This document shows, one piece after another, positions 16,387 through 26,051 of a stretch of 64,000 nucleotides of DNA. The first letter of the stretch is position 1. Each line of letters opens with the position of its first letter. The translations under genes were made by a program, and so were the position numbers. Below the pieces are notes generated by a model. That model did not search any database, had not been told where the DNA came from, and was given only the letters and a program-made list of their open reading frames with translations. This stretch comes from Achromobacter pestifer (GTDB taxonomy: Bacteria > Pseudomonadota > Gammaproteobacteria > Burkholderiales > Burkholderiaceae_B): positions 62,001 through 126,000 of the forward strand of contig NZ_CADIJX010000007.1 in assembly GCF_902859625.1 (NCBI RefSeq), in the 5' to 3' direction.

Positions 16387-17489
16387 CCCGGGATCCGGCC
16401 ATCGACGGATTGCAGGTCTATATCGTGGGCGGGGCAGTGCGCGACGCGCTGCTCGGTCTGCCGCCAGGTGACCACGACTGGGTCGTGGTTGGCGCCACGC
16501 CGGAAGACATGGTCCGCCGCGGATTCATTCCGGTTGGCGGCGATTTCCCGGTGTTCCTGCACCCGCGCACCAAAGAGGAATACGCGCTGGCGCGCACCGA
16601 ACGCAAGTCCGGCCGCGGCTACAAGGGGTTCACGTTCTATACCGGCGCCGACGTGACGCTGGAAGAAGACCTGCGCCGCCGCGACCTGACCGTCAACGCC
16701 ATTGCGCAGACGCTGGACGGCCGGCGGATCGACCCCCTGGGGGGCGAGGCTGACGTGCGTGCGCGCGTCTTTCGTCATGTGGGCGACGCCTTCGAGGAAG
16801 ACCCGGTGCGCATCTTGCGGCTGGGCCGTTTCGCGGCGCGTTTTGACGATTTCACCGTGGCGCCCGAAACGCTGGCGTTGTGCCGGCGCATGGTGGACGC
16901 CGGCGAGGCCGATGCCTTGGTGGCCGAGCGGGTCTGGAAGGAATTGTCGCGCGGCCTGATGGCAAAGAAGCCGTCGCGCATGCTGGACGTGCTGCGCGAG
17001 TCCGGGGCGTTGGCCCGGGTGATGCCCGAGTTGCAAGGCGTCGAAGAAACGGGTGCCGACGTGGACCGGGCGGCGGCATTGCCGCAGCCGCTGTCGCTGC
17101 CAGGACGCTATGCCTTGTTGTGCCGGCTGACGCCCGAACGTGACGCATTGGGCCGGCGCATGCGGGTGCCAACAGAATGCAATGACTACGCGCGCCTGTT
17201 GCCCGAGGTGCTGGCGGGGCTGAACGCCACGGCAGCCAGCAGCGATCCAGCCCAGGCGCAATTGGCGCTGATGGAACGTGCCGATGCGTTGCGCAAGCCA
17301 GAGCGGTTTTTCGATCTACTGAAAACGGCGGCAGTCTTGCAAGCGGTCGACATGGCCGCCTGGCAATCGCAGGTAGATGCCGTGCGCGGCGTGGATGCAG
17401 GGGCGATCGCCAAGGCCTGCGCGGGCGATCCGGCCCGCATCAAGGACAGCGTGCGCCAAGCGCGCCTGGATCGCTTGCGGGCGAGCTGA
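16383..17489 (+). CDS. cca: CCA tRNA nucleotidyltransferase
   Basis: Adds or repairs the 3'-CCA of tRNAs. 368 residues beginning at ATG 16383, which overlaps the slt stop. The nucleotidyltransferase head has [13 protein letters not shown] and the metal-binding DHDWVVVGA (DxD-type), then [12 protein letters not shown] and [26 protein letters not shown] follows. Length is shorter than the E. coli enzyme with its C-terminal HD domain, so the bifunctional phosphatase part is probably absent. Translational coupling to slt is probable. Confidence 0.94.
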   Translation: MTRDPAIDGLQVYIVGGAVRDALLGLPPGDHDWVVVGATPEDMVRRGFIPVGGDFPVFLHPRTKEEYALARTERKSGRGYKGFTFYTGADVTLEEDLRRRDLTVNAIAQTLDGRRIDPLGGEADVRARVFRHVGDAFEEDPVRILRLGRFAARFDDFTVAPETLALCRRMVDAGEADALVAERVWKELSRGLMAKKPSRMLDVLRESGALARVMPELQGVEETGADVDRAAALPQPLSLPGRYALLCRLTPERDALGRRMRVPTECNDYARLLPEVLAGLNATAASSDPAQAQLALMERADALRKPERFFDLLKTAAVLQAVDMAAWQSQVDAVRGVDAGAIAKACAGDPARIKDSVRQARLDRLRAS

Positions 17490-17536
17490 AAAAGGCGGTC
17501 GATCCAATCGGCTTGCCGCCCCGCCACGCAAGCGCG

Positions 17537-18739
17537 CTACAGCTTGCCCAGCCGATCCCCGCGTGAGAACCCGGCCAGCGGTTCCGTCATGCCCCGGCCC
17601 ACGGCCAGTACCTTGAACAGTTCGCCCATTTCGGCTTCAGACAGCAGCTTCTGAACCGGCGCCACGGCTTGCGCATACTGTTGCGCGTCCGACGGATCCA
17701 GTTGTGCCAGCAAGTCCATCAGGCCGGCGTTCATCAGGAAGCGAGCCTGCGATGTATAGCCCAGCACTTGCAGTCCGGCTTCCAAGGCCGCGTCGGCCAT
17801 GGCGGTGAAGTCCACGTGCGCGGTAATGTCCTGCAAGCCCGGCGCGGTGAAGGGATCACCATGCGCGTGGTGCCGCAAATGACACATGAGCGTGCCGCCC
17901 GCGCGCTGCGGATGGTAGTACTCGCTGCGCGGAAAGCCATAGTCCACCAGCAGCGCCGCGCCGCGTTCCAGCCAGGCGCCCATCGCCGCAATCCAGGCTT
18001 CGCCCTGTAGATTGATCTCGGACACGTAGCCGGGCAGCGCCGGCATGCGCGCCGCGACGGCCGATGCCAGCGCGGGCGGGGCGGGACGGTCTTCCCAGAC
18101 GAAGCCCTGGTCCGCGTCCAGTGCCACGCCGCGTTCTTGCACGGCGCCAGCGGCGTCCCAGGAAAACAGGGAAACGGGCATCGCGTCCAGCACTTCGTTG
18201 GCCAGCACGCAGCCGGCAAATGAATGGGGCAGCGCGTCCAGCCATTGCACGCGGCTGCCGAACGGCGCCAGTCGCTCAGCCTGGCGTGCGCGCAGGTCCG
18301 CGGAGACTTCCAGGATCAGGTATTGCGTCTGGTCCAGGCCCAGCGCATCCAGTTCGCGCAGCACGCCTTCGGCCAGGGCGCCGGTGCCTGCGCCGAATTC
18401 CAGCACGGCCTGCGTCTGCGTCTGGCGCAGCACTTGCGCCACCTGGCGGGCCAGGGTGCGCGCAAATAGCGGCGTCAGTTGTGGTGCGGTGACAAAGTCG
18501 CCGGCGGGCGTCTTGGCGCCGTCATCCGCATCAGCCAATTTGATGTTGCCCGCCGCGTAATAGCCCAGTCCCGGCGCATACAGCGCTTCCGCCATCCAAT
18601 GATCAAACGGCAACCAGCCGCCATTGGCCAGGATCGCAGCGCGCAGATGCGCGGCGGCGGCATCGCTGTGTTCCTGGGCGGTGGGGGAAAGCGGGGGAAG
18701 ATTGGCGGGAGCAGGGCGTTGCATGGTCGAGGAAGGCAT
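17537..18739 (-). CDS. NDUFAF7-like (MidA/COG1565) SAM methyltransferase
   Basis: 400 residues of the class I methyltransferase family related to mitochondrial MidA/NDUFAF7, which methylates an arginine in complex I. Seen: GYYAAGNIKLADA with GDFVTAPQLTPLF, the SAM-binding VLEFGAGTGALAEG, and LANEVLDAMPV. ATG 18739 is used; ATG 18724 (MQRPAPANLP) is an alternative and neither has a clear ribosome site. It converges on cca. The bacterial substrate is not established from sequence. Confidence 0.88.
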   Translation of the reverse strand: MPSSTMQRPAPANLPPLSPTAQEHSDAAAAHLRAAILANGGWLPFDHWMAEALYAPGLGYYAAGNIKLADADDGAKTPAGDFVTAPQLTPLFARTLARQVAQVLRQTQTQAVLEFGAGTGALAEGVLRELDALGLDQTQYLILEVSADLRARQAERLAPFGSRVQWLDALPHSFAGCVLANEVLDAMPVSLFSWDAAGAVQERGVALDADQGFVWEDRPAPPALASAVAARMPALPGYVSEINLQGEAWIAAMGAWLERGAALLVDYGFPRSEYYHPQRAGGTLMCHLRHHAHGDPFTAPGLQDITAHVDFTAMADAALEAGLQVLGYTSQARFLMNAGLMDLLAQLDPSDAQQYAQAVAPVQKLLSEAEMGELFKVLAVGRGMTEPLAGFSRGDRLGKL

Positions 18740-18761
18740 AGGATCAATCCGTCATTTTCCC

Positions 18762-18794
18762 AAAAAACAAACCCCGCGACAGGCGCGGGGTTTG
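18762..18794 (-). terminator. Rho-independent terminator after the RhlE-type gene
   Basis: Perfect 11-bp stem CAAACCCCGCG (18768-18778) / CGCGGGGTTTG (18784-18794), loop ACAGG. Read on the minus strand the stem is followed by a T-run (the A-run at 18762-18767), so it ends transcription of the helicase gene just before the methyltransferase start. Confidence 0.9.
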
Positions 18795-18815
18795 CATGGG
18801 GGTCAAGCTGGCGGA

Positions 18816-20612
18816 TTAGCCGCGGCGATCAGCCGGCTTGGCAAAGCGCTTGGCGGGGCCGCCGGGGCGCTTGTCGAACGAGGGCTTGGCACGGAAGCCG
18901 CCTTCGGGACGATCGCCGCCGCGGAAGCCACCTTCGCGCTGCGGACGGTCGCCGAAGCTGGGGCGATCGCCGAAGCTCGGGCGGGCATCACGGTCGCCGC
19001 CGCGGAAACCGCCTTCACGGGGAGCGCGCTCGCTGAACGGACGGGCATCACGTTGGGGGCGGTCAGCGTTGAAGCTGGGACGCGAATCACGGTCGCCGCC
19101 ACGGAAGCCGCCTTCACGCGGGGGGCGGTCGCCGAAGGGACGATTGCCCTGGTAGCCGCCTTCGCGCTGGGGACGATCGCCAAAGCTGGGACGGTCGCCG
19201 AACGAACGCTGGGGACGATCACCGAACGGGCGATTGCCTTGGTAACCGCCTTCGCGCGGAGCGCCGTCGCGGTTGCCCTGGTAGCCACCTTCACGCGGCT
19301 TGAATTCGCCACGGGGAGCGCCGCCTTCACGGGGGCCGCCGAACGAACGGTTTTCGCGGTTGCCTTGGTAGCCGCCGCCTTCATGGCGCGAACCACCGAA
19401 ACCACCGGGGCGCTTGCCGAAAGGCTTGCCGCCACGCGGGGCGCCGCTGCCACCAGCCGACGGACGCGGGGTGCGCTTGGGTTCCAGACCGGCGATCACT
19501 TCAGGCGTAATCGATTGGCCGATGTAGTGCTCGATACGGCGAACCTTGTGGCGCTCGGAGTGCGTAGCCAGCGTGAACGCCAGGCCGCTGCGGCCGGCGC
19601 GGCCGGTACGGCCGATACGGTGCACGTAGTCTTCGGCTTGCATCGGCAGGTCGAAGTTGACGGCGTGGCTGATGCCTTGCACGTCGATGCCACGGGCAGC
19701 CACGTCGGTGGCAACCAGGATACGCAGCTGGCCGCGTTGCAGTTGCGACAGCGTGCGGGTGCGTTGGCGCTGGTTCATGTCGCCGTGCAGGGCAGCGGCG
19801 GCAAAACCCTGGTCGGCCAGGCGGTCGGCCAGATCATCGGCGCCGCGCTTGGTCGACGTGAAGACAATGGCTTGGTCCAGCTTGGCGTCACGCAGCACGT
19901 GATCCAGCAATTGCATCTTGTGGCTGGCATCGTCCGCGTACAGCAGGCTTTGCGTGATGTTGGTGTGCTTTTCCTTGGCGCCGGCCAATTCGATACGCTG
20001 CGGGTCGCGCATCATTTTCGCAGCCAGCCTGGCGATCGTGCCGTCCAGCGTGGCCGAGAACAGCAGCGTTTGGCGATCTTCCGGCAGGCGGCCGACGATG
20101 GTCTCGATATCTTCGATGAAGCCCATGTCCAGCATGCGGTCGGCTTCGTCCAGCACCAGCGTGTGCACGGTGTTCAGCTTGACGCGGCCCGATTGCAGGT
20201 GATCGATCAGGCGGCCGGGGGTGGCGACCAGGACGTCCACGCGGCGCGACAGCGCCTTCAGTTGGGCGCCGTAGGGCATGCCGCCGACGACGGTGGCCGT
20301 ACGCAGGTCAGCCAGCTTGCGGCCATACGTTTCGGTTGCTTCGGTGACTTGCAGAGCCAGTTCGCGGGTCGGGGTCAAGACCAGCACTTGCACGCCGACG
20401 CCCTTGTTGGCGGGCATCTGGGCAATGCGGTGCAGGGCCGGCAGCATGAAGGCGGCGGTCTTGCCGCTGCCCGTCTGCGAGGACACCATCAGGTCGTGAC
20501 CAGCCAGCGCTTGCGGAATGGCAGCAGCTTGGACGGGGGTGGGGGTGCTGAAGCCAGCTTCTTGAACGGCCGACAACAGAGCGGGTGCGAGACCCAGGTT
20601 TTCGAAAGACAT
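18816..20612 (-). CDS. RhlE-like DEAD-box RNA helicase
   Basis: 598 residues from ATG 20612 (MSFENLGLAPALLSAVQEAGF). All core motifs are visible: Q motif with TPVQ, SSQTGSGKTAAF, PTRELALQ, ATPGRLIDHL, VLDEADRMLDMGF, FSATLDG, DVAARGIDV and HRIGRTGRAGR. After about residue 380 follows a 200-residue disordered tail of repeated REGGYQGNRPFGDRP and REGGFRGGDRD units, RGG-like RNA-binding sequence that is unusually long for RhlE proteins. Likely acts in ribosome maturation, RNA decay or cold adaptation. The long open frames on the opposite strand come from the repeated, GC-biased tail. Confidence 0.93.
   Translation of the reverse strand: MSFENLGLAPALLSAVQEAGFSTPTPVQAAAIPQALAGHDLMVSSQTGSGKTAAFMLPALHRIAQMPANKGVGVQVLVLTPTRELALQVTEATETYGRKLADLRTATVVGGMPYGAQLKALSRRVDVLVATPGRLIDHLQSGRVKLNTVHTLVLDEADRMLDMGFIEDIETIVGRLPEDRQTLLFSATLDGTIARLAAKMMRDPQRIELAGAKEKHTNITQSLLYADDASHKMQLLDHVLRDAKLDQAIVFTSTKRGADDLADRLADQGFAAAALHGDMNQRQRTRTLSQLQRGQLRILVATDVAARGIDVQGISHAVNFDLPMQAEDYVHRIGRTGRAGRSGLAFTLATHSERHKVRRIEHYIGQSITPEVIAGLEPKRTPRPSAGGSGAPRGGKPFGKRPGGFGGSRHEGGGYQGNRENRSFGGPREGGAPRGEFKPREGGYQGNRDGAPREGGYQGNRPFGDRPQRSFGDRPSFGDRPQREGGYQGNRPFGDRPPREGGFRGGDRDSRPSFNADRPQRDARPFSERAPREGGFRGGDRDARPSFGDRPSFGDRPQREGGFRGGDRPEGGFRAKPSFDKRPGGPAKRFAKPADRRG
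18820..19450. repeat. Coding repeats of the helicase C-terminal tail
   Basis: The tail-coding DNA contains many imperfect direct repeats of about 30-45 bases encoding Glu-Gly-Gly-Tyr/Phe and Phe-Gly-Asp-Arg-Pro units. Such arrays can change copy number by slippage or recombination. The same repetition keeps several antisense frames open for hundreds of codons. Confidence 0.75.
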
Positions 20613-20835
20613 TACTTTCCCTTGCCGCAATCAATGCGACGCAGTGCTTGGTCGGGCCAGGGGATTAGGCGGCCGGATCCAGGCGACGGTTGATGGAGCA
20701 TCGTGCCGACCGAATCAACCGTGCGCATGGCGCGTTCTCGTATACAGACTGGAACGCAGGGCGAAAGGAAAGGAGGTCAGGAATCGATGATAGTTCGGCA
20801 TGGGGCCGGGGCGTAGGCTGCCCGGCAGACTGCAA

Positions 20836-20858
20836 AAAATTCCGCTAAATCAAGGCGG
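20836..20858 (-). terminator. Weak terminator candidate after ung
   Basis: On the minus strand a short CCGC/GCGG stem (20858-20855 with 20845-20842) is followed by AATTTTTT. The stem is only 4 bp, so this is tentative. The remaining bases between the helicase start (20612) and the ung stop (20892) show no gene. Confidence 0.35.
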
Positions 20859-20891
20859 TAAATGCCGAACTCTTTTTGTGCAGTGCGGCGA

Positions 20892-21653
20892 TCATAACCC
20901 GAATTCGCCTTGCAGGGGAATTATTTTTTTGTCCAGTGCCCAATCAATAGGGTTTTTCCCTTGGTTCGCCAGCCAGTCATTGGTCGTGCGGAAATGGCCG
21001 CAGCCCAGAAATGGCACGGGCGGCCTCCTCGCGGAAAGCGGGGAGGGATGATTGGACATCAGGATGAGATGGTCACTGTTGCTGGGAAGCAACATTCGCT
21101 TGGCCTGCGCATGGGCGCCCCAAAGCATGAAGACCTTGGGCGACGGGTCCAGCGCCACTCGTGAAATCAGTGCATCGGTCACGGTTTCCCATCCACGCTT
21201 GGCGTGGGACGCGGGTTGGCCGTCCTCCACCGTCAGCGCGGTATTCAGCAACAGCACGCCCTGATCGGCCCAGGGGCTCAGGTCGTTGCCTGTCGGCACG
21301 GGCGTTCCCGGAAATTCCTGCGCGATCTCATTGAAGATGTTGCGCAGGCTGGGCGGACGCTTGCAGTCGTCGGGCACGGAAAACGCCAGGCCCTGGGCCT
21401 GGCCGGGGCCGTGATACGGATCTTGGCCCAGGATCACCACGCGCACGTCCGATGGGGCCAAGCCATGCAGGGCCCGGAATGGGGTGGCCGGATAGACCAC
21501 CGCACCTTCGGCGAGGCGTTTTTCCACGTGCGCGGTGACGGCGGCCAGCGCGTCGGCGACGGCTTGCGGCGCAAACGCGGCGGCCCAGGCGTCGGGAAGT
21601 TGCGCCGTCTGGGTGGCCAGCGCGTTGGGGATAAGGCGGTTATCGATCGGCAT
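20892..21653 (-). CDS. ung: Uracil-DNA glycosylase
   Basis: Family 1 UDG removing uracil from DNA. 253 residues from ATG 21653 (MPIDNRLIPNALATQ). The catalytic water-activating motif VVILGQDPYHGPGQAQG (Asp), LLLNTALTVEDGQPASH and the C-terminal MSNHPSPLSA (His) are present. C-terminal CGHFRTTNDWL is also typical. ORF extension beyond 21653 crosses the Fur-box region and is not coding. Stand-alone gene. Confidence 0.96.
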   Translation of the reverse strand: MPIDNRLIPNALATQTAQLPDAWAAAFAPQAVADALAAVTAHVEKRLAEGAVVYPATPFRALHGLAPSDVRVVILGQDPYHGPGQAQGLAFSVPDDCKRPPSLRNIFNEIAQEFPGTPVPTGNDLSPWADQGVLLLNTALTVEDGQPASHAKRGWETVTDALISRVALDPSPKVFMLWGAHAQAKRMLLPSNSDHLILMSNHPSPLSARRPPVPFLGCGHFRTTNDWLANQGKNPIDWALDKKIIPLQGEFGL

Positions 21654-21737
21654 GGGCGCGATTTTGGCATAGCGCGCGTGCTGCGTGCCCGAGTGTCGTG
21701 GCGCGCGTGGCCCTGTCCGAGGACGGATACTATTTAC

Positions 21738-21756
21738 GAATTGAGAATCATTGTTA
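21738..21756 (+). promoter_or_regulatory. Fur box upstream of the ECF sigma gene
   Basis: CGAATTGAGAATCATTGTT agrees with the 19-bp Fur consensus at 12 of 19 positions, including the unbroken AATCATT core. It lies 38 bases upstream of the FecI-like sigma gene, so iron repletion should repress the sigma-FecR unit and, indirectly, the receptor gene. Confidence 0.75.
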
Positions 21757-21793
21757 ATATTGCCGGCTTCATGCCTTAGCCGCGTTTGCCGCC

Positions 21794-22300
21794 ATGTCCC
21801 GTCCTCCCAGCAACCTGAAGGGTTGGCTTGCCCATTACGGCGAGTTGGTGGGCGCGTGGGCCAAGCGCAATTCAAGGCCCTGCGATGCCGAGGACGCCGC
21901 GCAGGATGTGATGGCCGGTCTGCTGACCGGCGGCAACAGCGGTGTGCTGAATGGCAAGTCGTATCTATACCGGGCAGCGCAAAACCGGCTGATCAGTGAG
22001 ATCCGGCGGCAGACCCGGCAGGATGAGGTCGCCCTGGAGGCCTGGGCGGTGGATGACCCCGCGCAGTGGCACGACCCCGAATCCAGCGTGCGCGCCCGCC
22101 AGTTGGCCGACGCGCTGGAACGGGCCTTGGCCAGCTTGCCCCTCAAGAAGCGGCAAGCCTACGTCTGGTGTCGGCTTGAAGGCTATTCGCAGCCTGAAGT
22201 CGCCGCGCGGATGGGTCTGGCGCTGAATACGGTCGAGCGCTATATCATGGACGCCACGCGAGAAGTCCGCGACCAGCTGCAACACTTCTGCCCGGATTGA
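21794..22300 (+). CDS. FecI-like ECF sigma factor
   Basis: 168 residues with sigma region 2 (DAEDAAQDVMAGLL ... KSYLYRAAQNRLISEIRR) and region 4 (LASLPLKKRQAYVWCRLEGYSQPEVAARMGLALNTVERY), no region 3: the FecI/PvdS group of iron-starvation sigma factors. It directs RNA polymerase to promoters of siderophore receptor genes when released by its FecR partner. ATG 21794. Its stop overlaps the nearby FecR frame region, and the FecR ATG follows 12 bases later. A Fur box precedes it. Confidence 0.93.
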   Translation: MSRPPSNLKGWLAHYGELVGAWAKRNSRPCDAEDAAQDVMAGLLTGGNSGVLNGKSYLYRAAQNRLISEIRRQTRQDEVALEAWAVDDPAQWHDPESSVRARQLADALERALASLPLKKRQAYVWCRLEGYSQPEVAARMGLALNTVERYIMDATREVRDQLQHFCPD

Positions 22301-22311
22301 TCCGCCGCGCA

Positions 22312-23307
22312 ATGACAGACCCCATCAACCCAGACACCCTGACCGATCCCCGCGACGCGGCCGCCTATTGGTTTGCCCGTGTGCATTCCGAGCAGATGAG
22401 CCAGTCTGAACGGCAGGCGTTCGACGCATGGCTGCGGGCGGACCCTGCCCACGATCTGGAGTACCGGCGCGCGCGCGGCATCTGGAACGCCAGCGGCCAG
22501 TTGGGCGCCGACAGGCTGCGTGCCCTGGTGCAAGAATTGCCTGCCGCATCCCGCCAGCCAAGGCCCGCGCGCCGACGCCTGATGGCGGGGCTCGCTGTCG
22601 CCTGTACTGCCGCCGTGGTCGCGGGGGTGCTGCTGCCACGATGGAACGCGGGCGACGCTGACTACGCGGCGCAGTACGGCACGCCGCCCGGGCAGCGCCA
22701 GCATGTGTCATTGCCCGATGCTTCGGTGGTTGACTTGAACACGGCGACGCAACTGTCGGCCAAGCTCTACGCCGACCGCCGCGTGGTGACGCTTGACGCA
22801 GGAGAAGCCACGTTCTCGGTCACGCCGGATCAAAGCCGGCCGTTCTATGTCGAGGCGGGCGGCACCACCGTGCGGGTCACGGGAACGCGGTTCAACGTAC
22901 GGCGTGAGGGCGACGCGGTGCGCGTGGCGGTCGACTCCGGCACGGTGGCGGTCGAGTCAGGCCGCTGGTGGAACCGTAGCCAGGTATTGCTGAGTGCAGG
23001 GCAAGGCACGCACACGCTGGCGGAGGGAGGTCTGTCGCCTGTCGAAACGGTGGACGTGGCGAACCTGCTGGCCTGGCATCGCGGCAGAACGGTGTTCCGC
23101 GACGTCTCGTTGTCTGAAGCGGTGTCCGAAATGAATCGCTACGGACACACGCCGATCCGCATATCCGGCCCGGGCGTGGAATCGATGCGGATTTCCGGCG
23201 TGTTCAGCGTCGACAATCCCCGCGCGTTCCTGGACTTATTGCCCGCGATCGCGCCAGTGCGCGTGCAAAACGGCGCCGACGGCTCGCCTGTGATCGTGCG
23301 TCGCTAA
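22312..23307 (+). CDS. FecR-family anti-sigma / signal transducer
   Basis: 331 residues from ATG 22312 (MTDPINPDTLTDPRDAAAYW); a TTG at 22297 in the same frame overlaps the sigma gene and is less likely. An N-terminal cytoplasmic DUF4880-like anti-sigma segment (FARVHSEQMSQSERQAFDAWL) is followed by one membrane helix near residue 95-110 (AGLAVACTAAVVAGVLL) and a periplasmic FecR domain including FYVEAGGTTVRVTGTRFNV. It transmits the occupied state of the downstream TonB receptor to the sigma factor. Confidence 0.92.
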   Translation: MTDPINPDTLTDPRDAAAYWFARVHSEQMSQSERQAFDAWLRADPAHDLEYRRARGIWNASGQLGADRLRALVQELPAASRQPRPARRRLMAGLAVACTAAVVAGVLLPRWNAGDADYAAQYGTPPGQRQHVSLPDASVVDLNTATQLSAKLYADRRVVTLDAGEATFSVTPDQSRPFYVEAGGTTVRVTGTRFNVRREGDAVRVAVDSGTVAVESGRWWNRSQVLLSAGQGTHTLAEGGLSPVETVDVANLLAWHRGRTVFRDVSLSEAVSEMNRYGHTPIRISGPGVESMRISGVFSVDNPRAFLDLLPAIAPVRVQNGADGSPVIVRR

Positions 23308-23514
23308 GGCGCATGAACGGCGGGCGCTGCCGCGCATCAATGATATCGCCATAGTTACATCTGGTTTCTATTGGGTCGCTTATTTTCATCAGGGATTTGT
23401 TCGCGACAGGCGTCTTGTCCTCCAAGGGCATCGATCCGATGCCGCTGCGCCGCCCGAGTCTTCCGCAATCGGCTGACTGGCGCTTCTCAAGACCCTTCCA
23501 GGAACGCTTTTCCC

Positions 23515-25998
23515 GTGAACCGTAAACCCTCTGGATCCCTTCCGCGCTGGGCGTCGCTGCCCGCTGCGCCGACGCGCGGGCTGACCGTGCTGGCCCTGTC
23601 CCTGATGCTGGCGCTAGCGCTGCCGCAGCACGAGGCCCAGGCGCAGGAAGCGCCGCTGTCCTTGAACATTCCCGCGCAGTCGCTGGAAGGCGCGTTGACG
23701 CAGCTGGCCACGCAGGCCGCCTTGGAATTGGCCTATGCGCCCGATACGGTGCGCGGCATGCGCGCGCCGGCCGTGTCAGGAAACCTGACGCCGGATCAGG
23801 CGTTGCGAGCCTTGTTGGCGGGCTCCGGGCTGGTGTTTGAACGATCTGGCAGCAATGTGTCCGTGTCGCGCGAAGCGGATGCGACAAGCGTCACGATGAA
23901 CACCATCACGGTCGTGGGCAAAGGCAACTCCATCACCGAAGACACGGGATCCTATACGACCGGCGCGATGAGCACCGCCACCAAGCTGCCGCTGACCATC
24001 CAGGAAACGCCGCAGTCCGTCAGCGTGATCACCCGGCAGAAGCTGGACGACTTCGCCATGCAGACGATCGATGACGTGGCCAACAGCACGACCGGCGTCA
24101 CGGTCAACCATTGGAGCAATGACCGATCGCGATATTTCTCGCGCGGCTTCACGATCAACACGTTCCTGATGGATGGCCTGCCCGTGTCCTACGAGACGGA
24201 CACGTCGACTTACAGCACCACGGCGATGTATGACCACGTGGAAGTCGTGCGCGGGCCGACCGGCCTGATGACCGGCATGGGCGATCCGTCCGGCACCATC
24301 AACTTCGTGCGCAAGCAGCCGACCGATGCCGCGCAATTCATCGCGACCGCGCGTGCAGGCTCCTGGAACAATTTCTCGGGCGAATTCGATGCCAGCGGCC
24401 CGTTGAACGACAGTGGTTCCGTGCGTGGACGCTTCGTCACGTCGCAGCAATCCCGCGATTACTTCACCGACGGCTACAGCAGCCGCAAGCAGCTGTATTA
24501 CGGCGTGGTGGACATTGATCTGACCGCCAACACGACGCTGACCCTGGGCGGCCACTCCAACCGCGAAGACAATCCGGGCTCTGAATGGATGGGGGTGCCG
24601 ACCGCGCCCGATGGGTCGCCGCTGGACATCCGGCGGTCACGCCGGTTCTCGCCATCATGGAGCTACTGGGACAAAAGTGAATACAGCCTCTTTGCCGAAC
24701 TGAAGCACTCTTTCGACAACGGCTGGGTCGCGCGCGCCGCAGCTCGCGGGGTGAATGGAAAATCGTCGCTGGATGGGGCGTACTTCGTCTCCGGCGACTA
24801 TGACGCGCAGGGCGGCATCGTGTATGACGTGATGGGTGGCCGCTACGACTACGACAAGAAGCAGCGCAGCTTCGACTTGTCCGCGCAAGGCCCCATCATG
24901 CTGTTCGGCCGCGAACATGACATCGCGGTGGGCGCGAGCTATCGCAACGACCGGTGGCTGGACAACGGTTATAGCTATCTGGACGAACCGGGCGGCTACC
25001 TGATGGTCTCGGGCGTCAATCCGTACACGTGGAATCCCGATTCGTTGCATCGCCAGGATTTCGTCAAGGACACGATGTGGCGCCGCGATCAGCGTTCGGA
25101 ACTGACCTCGGCTTATGCCACGGGCCGCTTCCGCCTGGCCGATCCGTTGAGCATGATCCTGGGCGCGCGGATGGATTGGTTCGACTTCGACAACAAGCAG
25201 ACGCAGGGCAGCTGGAGCAGTGACCGCAAGTTCGGCGAAGACGCCCACTTCACGCCCTACGCCGCGTTGATCTACGACCTGAACGACAACCACTCGGTCT
25301 ACGCCAGTTACTCCAGCATCTTCAAGCCGCAGTACTACCTGGACACGTCCGGCACCGTGCTCAAGCCGGTCGAAGGCACCAATTACGAAATCGGCCTGAA
25401 GGGCAGCTACCTGGACGAACGGGTCAACGCCGCCATCGCGCTGTTCTCCACCACTCAGACCAACTTGCCGCAAGCCGTGACGGACATTGCCTCGTGCTTT
25501 GTGGCCACCAACTGCTATCGCGCAGTGGGCGAGGTGAAGAGCGAAGGGGTGGAGATCGATATCAATGGCGAATTGCTGCCGCGCTTGAACGTGGGCATCG
25601 GCTATTCGTACACCCGGGCCAAGGTTTCCTCAGGCGGCGTGGACGGCGCGGCGGGCCAGCCCTACGCCAGCTACATCCCGCAGCATCAGTTCAAGCTGGC
25701 GGCGATGTACCACCTGCCGGATGCGTACGAAAGATGGCGCGTCGGCGGCGCGTTGCGCGCGCAAAGCAAGATCACGACGCAGTCGCTCACCAGCAGCGCG
25801 GGGTATGTGGTGAAACAATCTCCCTACGCGGTGGTTGATCTGGTGGCGGGATACCAGGTCAACCGTCAGCTGGATATCCAGCTGAACGTGAACAACCTGT
25901 TCGACAAGCGCTACTTTGAATCGCTGCAAGGCAATAACGGCGGCAACTATTTCGGCACGCCGCGTAGCGTCCTGCTGAGCACGCGCTACCAGTTCTAG
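23515..25998 (+). CDS. TonB-dependent siderophore receptor with signalling domain
   Basis: Outer-membrane ferri-siderophore receptor of the FpvA/FoxA type, 827 residues from GTG 23515. Signal peptide (LTVLALSLMLALALPQHEAQAQ), then an STN signalling domain (LSLNIPAQSLEGALTQLA ... DQALRALLAGSGLVFERSG), TonB-box-like MNTITVVGKG, plug (PQSVSVITRQKLDDF; VEVVRGPTGLMTGMGDPSG) and a beta-barrel ending in the classical C-terminal RYQF aromatic. Translation may start elsewhere; the frame is open to 23371. With sigma and FecR upstream it forms a cell-surface signalling triad. The siderophore is not identifiable. Confidence 0.93.
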   Translation: MNRKPSGSLPRWASLPAAPTRGLTVLALSLMLALALPQHEAQAQEAPLSLNIPAQSLEGALTQLATQAALELAYAPDTVRGMRAPAVSGNLTPDQALRALLAGSGLVFERSGSNVSVSREADATSVTMNTITVVGKGNSITEDTGSYTTGAMSTATKLPLTIQETPQSVSVITRQKLDDFAMQTIDDVANSTTGVTVNHWSNDRSRYFSRGFTINTFLMDGLPVSYETDTSTYSTTAMYDHVEVVRGPTGLMTGMGDPSGTINFVRKQPTDAAQFIATARAGSWNNFSGEFDASGPLNDSGSVRGRFVTSQQSRDYFTDGYSSRKQLYYGVVDIDLTANTTLTLGGHSNREDNPGSEWMGVPTAPDGSPLDIRRSRRFSPSWSYWDKSEYSLFAELKHSFDNGWVARAAARGVNGKSSLDGAYFVSGDYDAQGGIVYDVMGGRYDYDKKQRSFDLSAQGPIMLFGREHDIAVGASYRNDRWLDNGYSYLDEPGGYLMVSGVNPYTWNPDSLHRQDFVKDTMWRRDQRSELTSAYATGRFRLADPLSMILGARMDWFDFDNKQTQGSWSSDRKFGEDAHFTPYAALIYDLNDNHSVYASYSSIFKPQYYLDTSGTVLKPVEGTNYEIGLKGSYLDERVNAAIALFSTTQTNLPQAVTDIASCFVATNCYRAVGEVKSEGVEIDINGELLPRLNVGIGYSYTRAKVSSGGVDGAAGQPYASYIPQHQFKLAAMYHLPDAYERWRVGGALRAQSKITTQSLTSSAGYVVKQSPYAVVDLVAGYQVNRQLDIQLNVNNLFDKRYFESLQGNNGGNYFGTPRSVLLSTRYQF

Positions 25999-26051
25999 AT
26001 ACCGCGATGGGGCGCGCGCAGGAACCGGCGCGCTTCCATCCCGCGCCGGAT

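Noticed and set aside
18624..20693. 689-codon open frame on the plus strand opposite the RhlE-type helicase
   Set aside because: It mirrors the helicase in a GC-biased, repetitive region; the translation is Ala/Thr/Arg-rich low-complexity with no domain, while the minus frame has all DEAD-box motifs.
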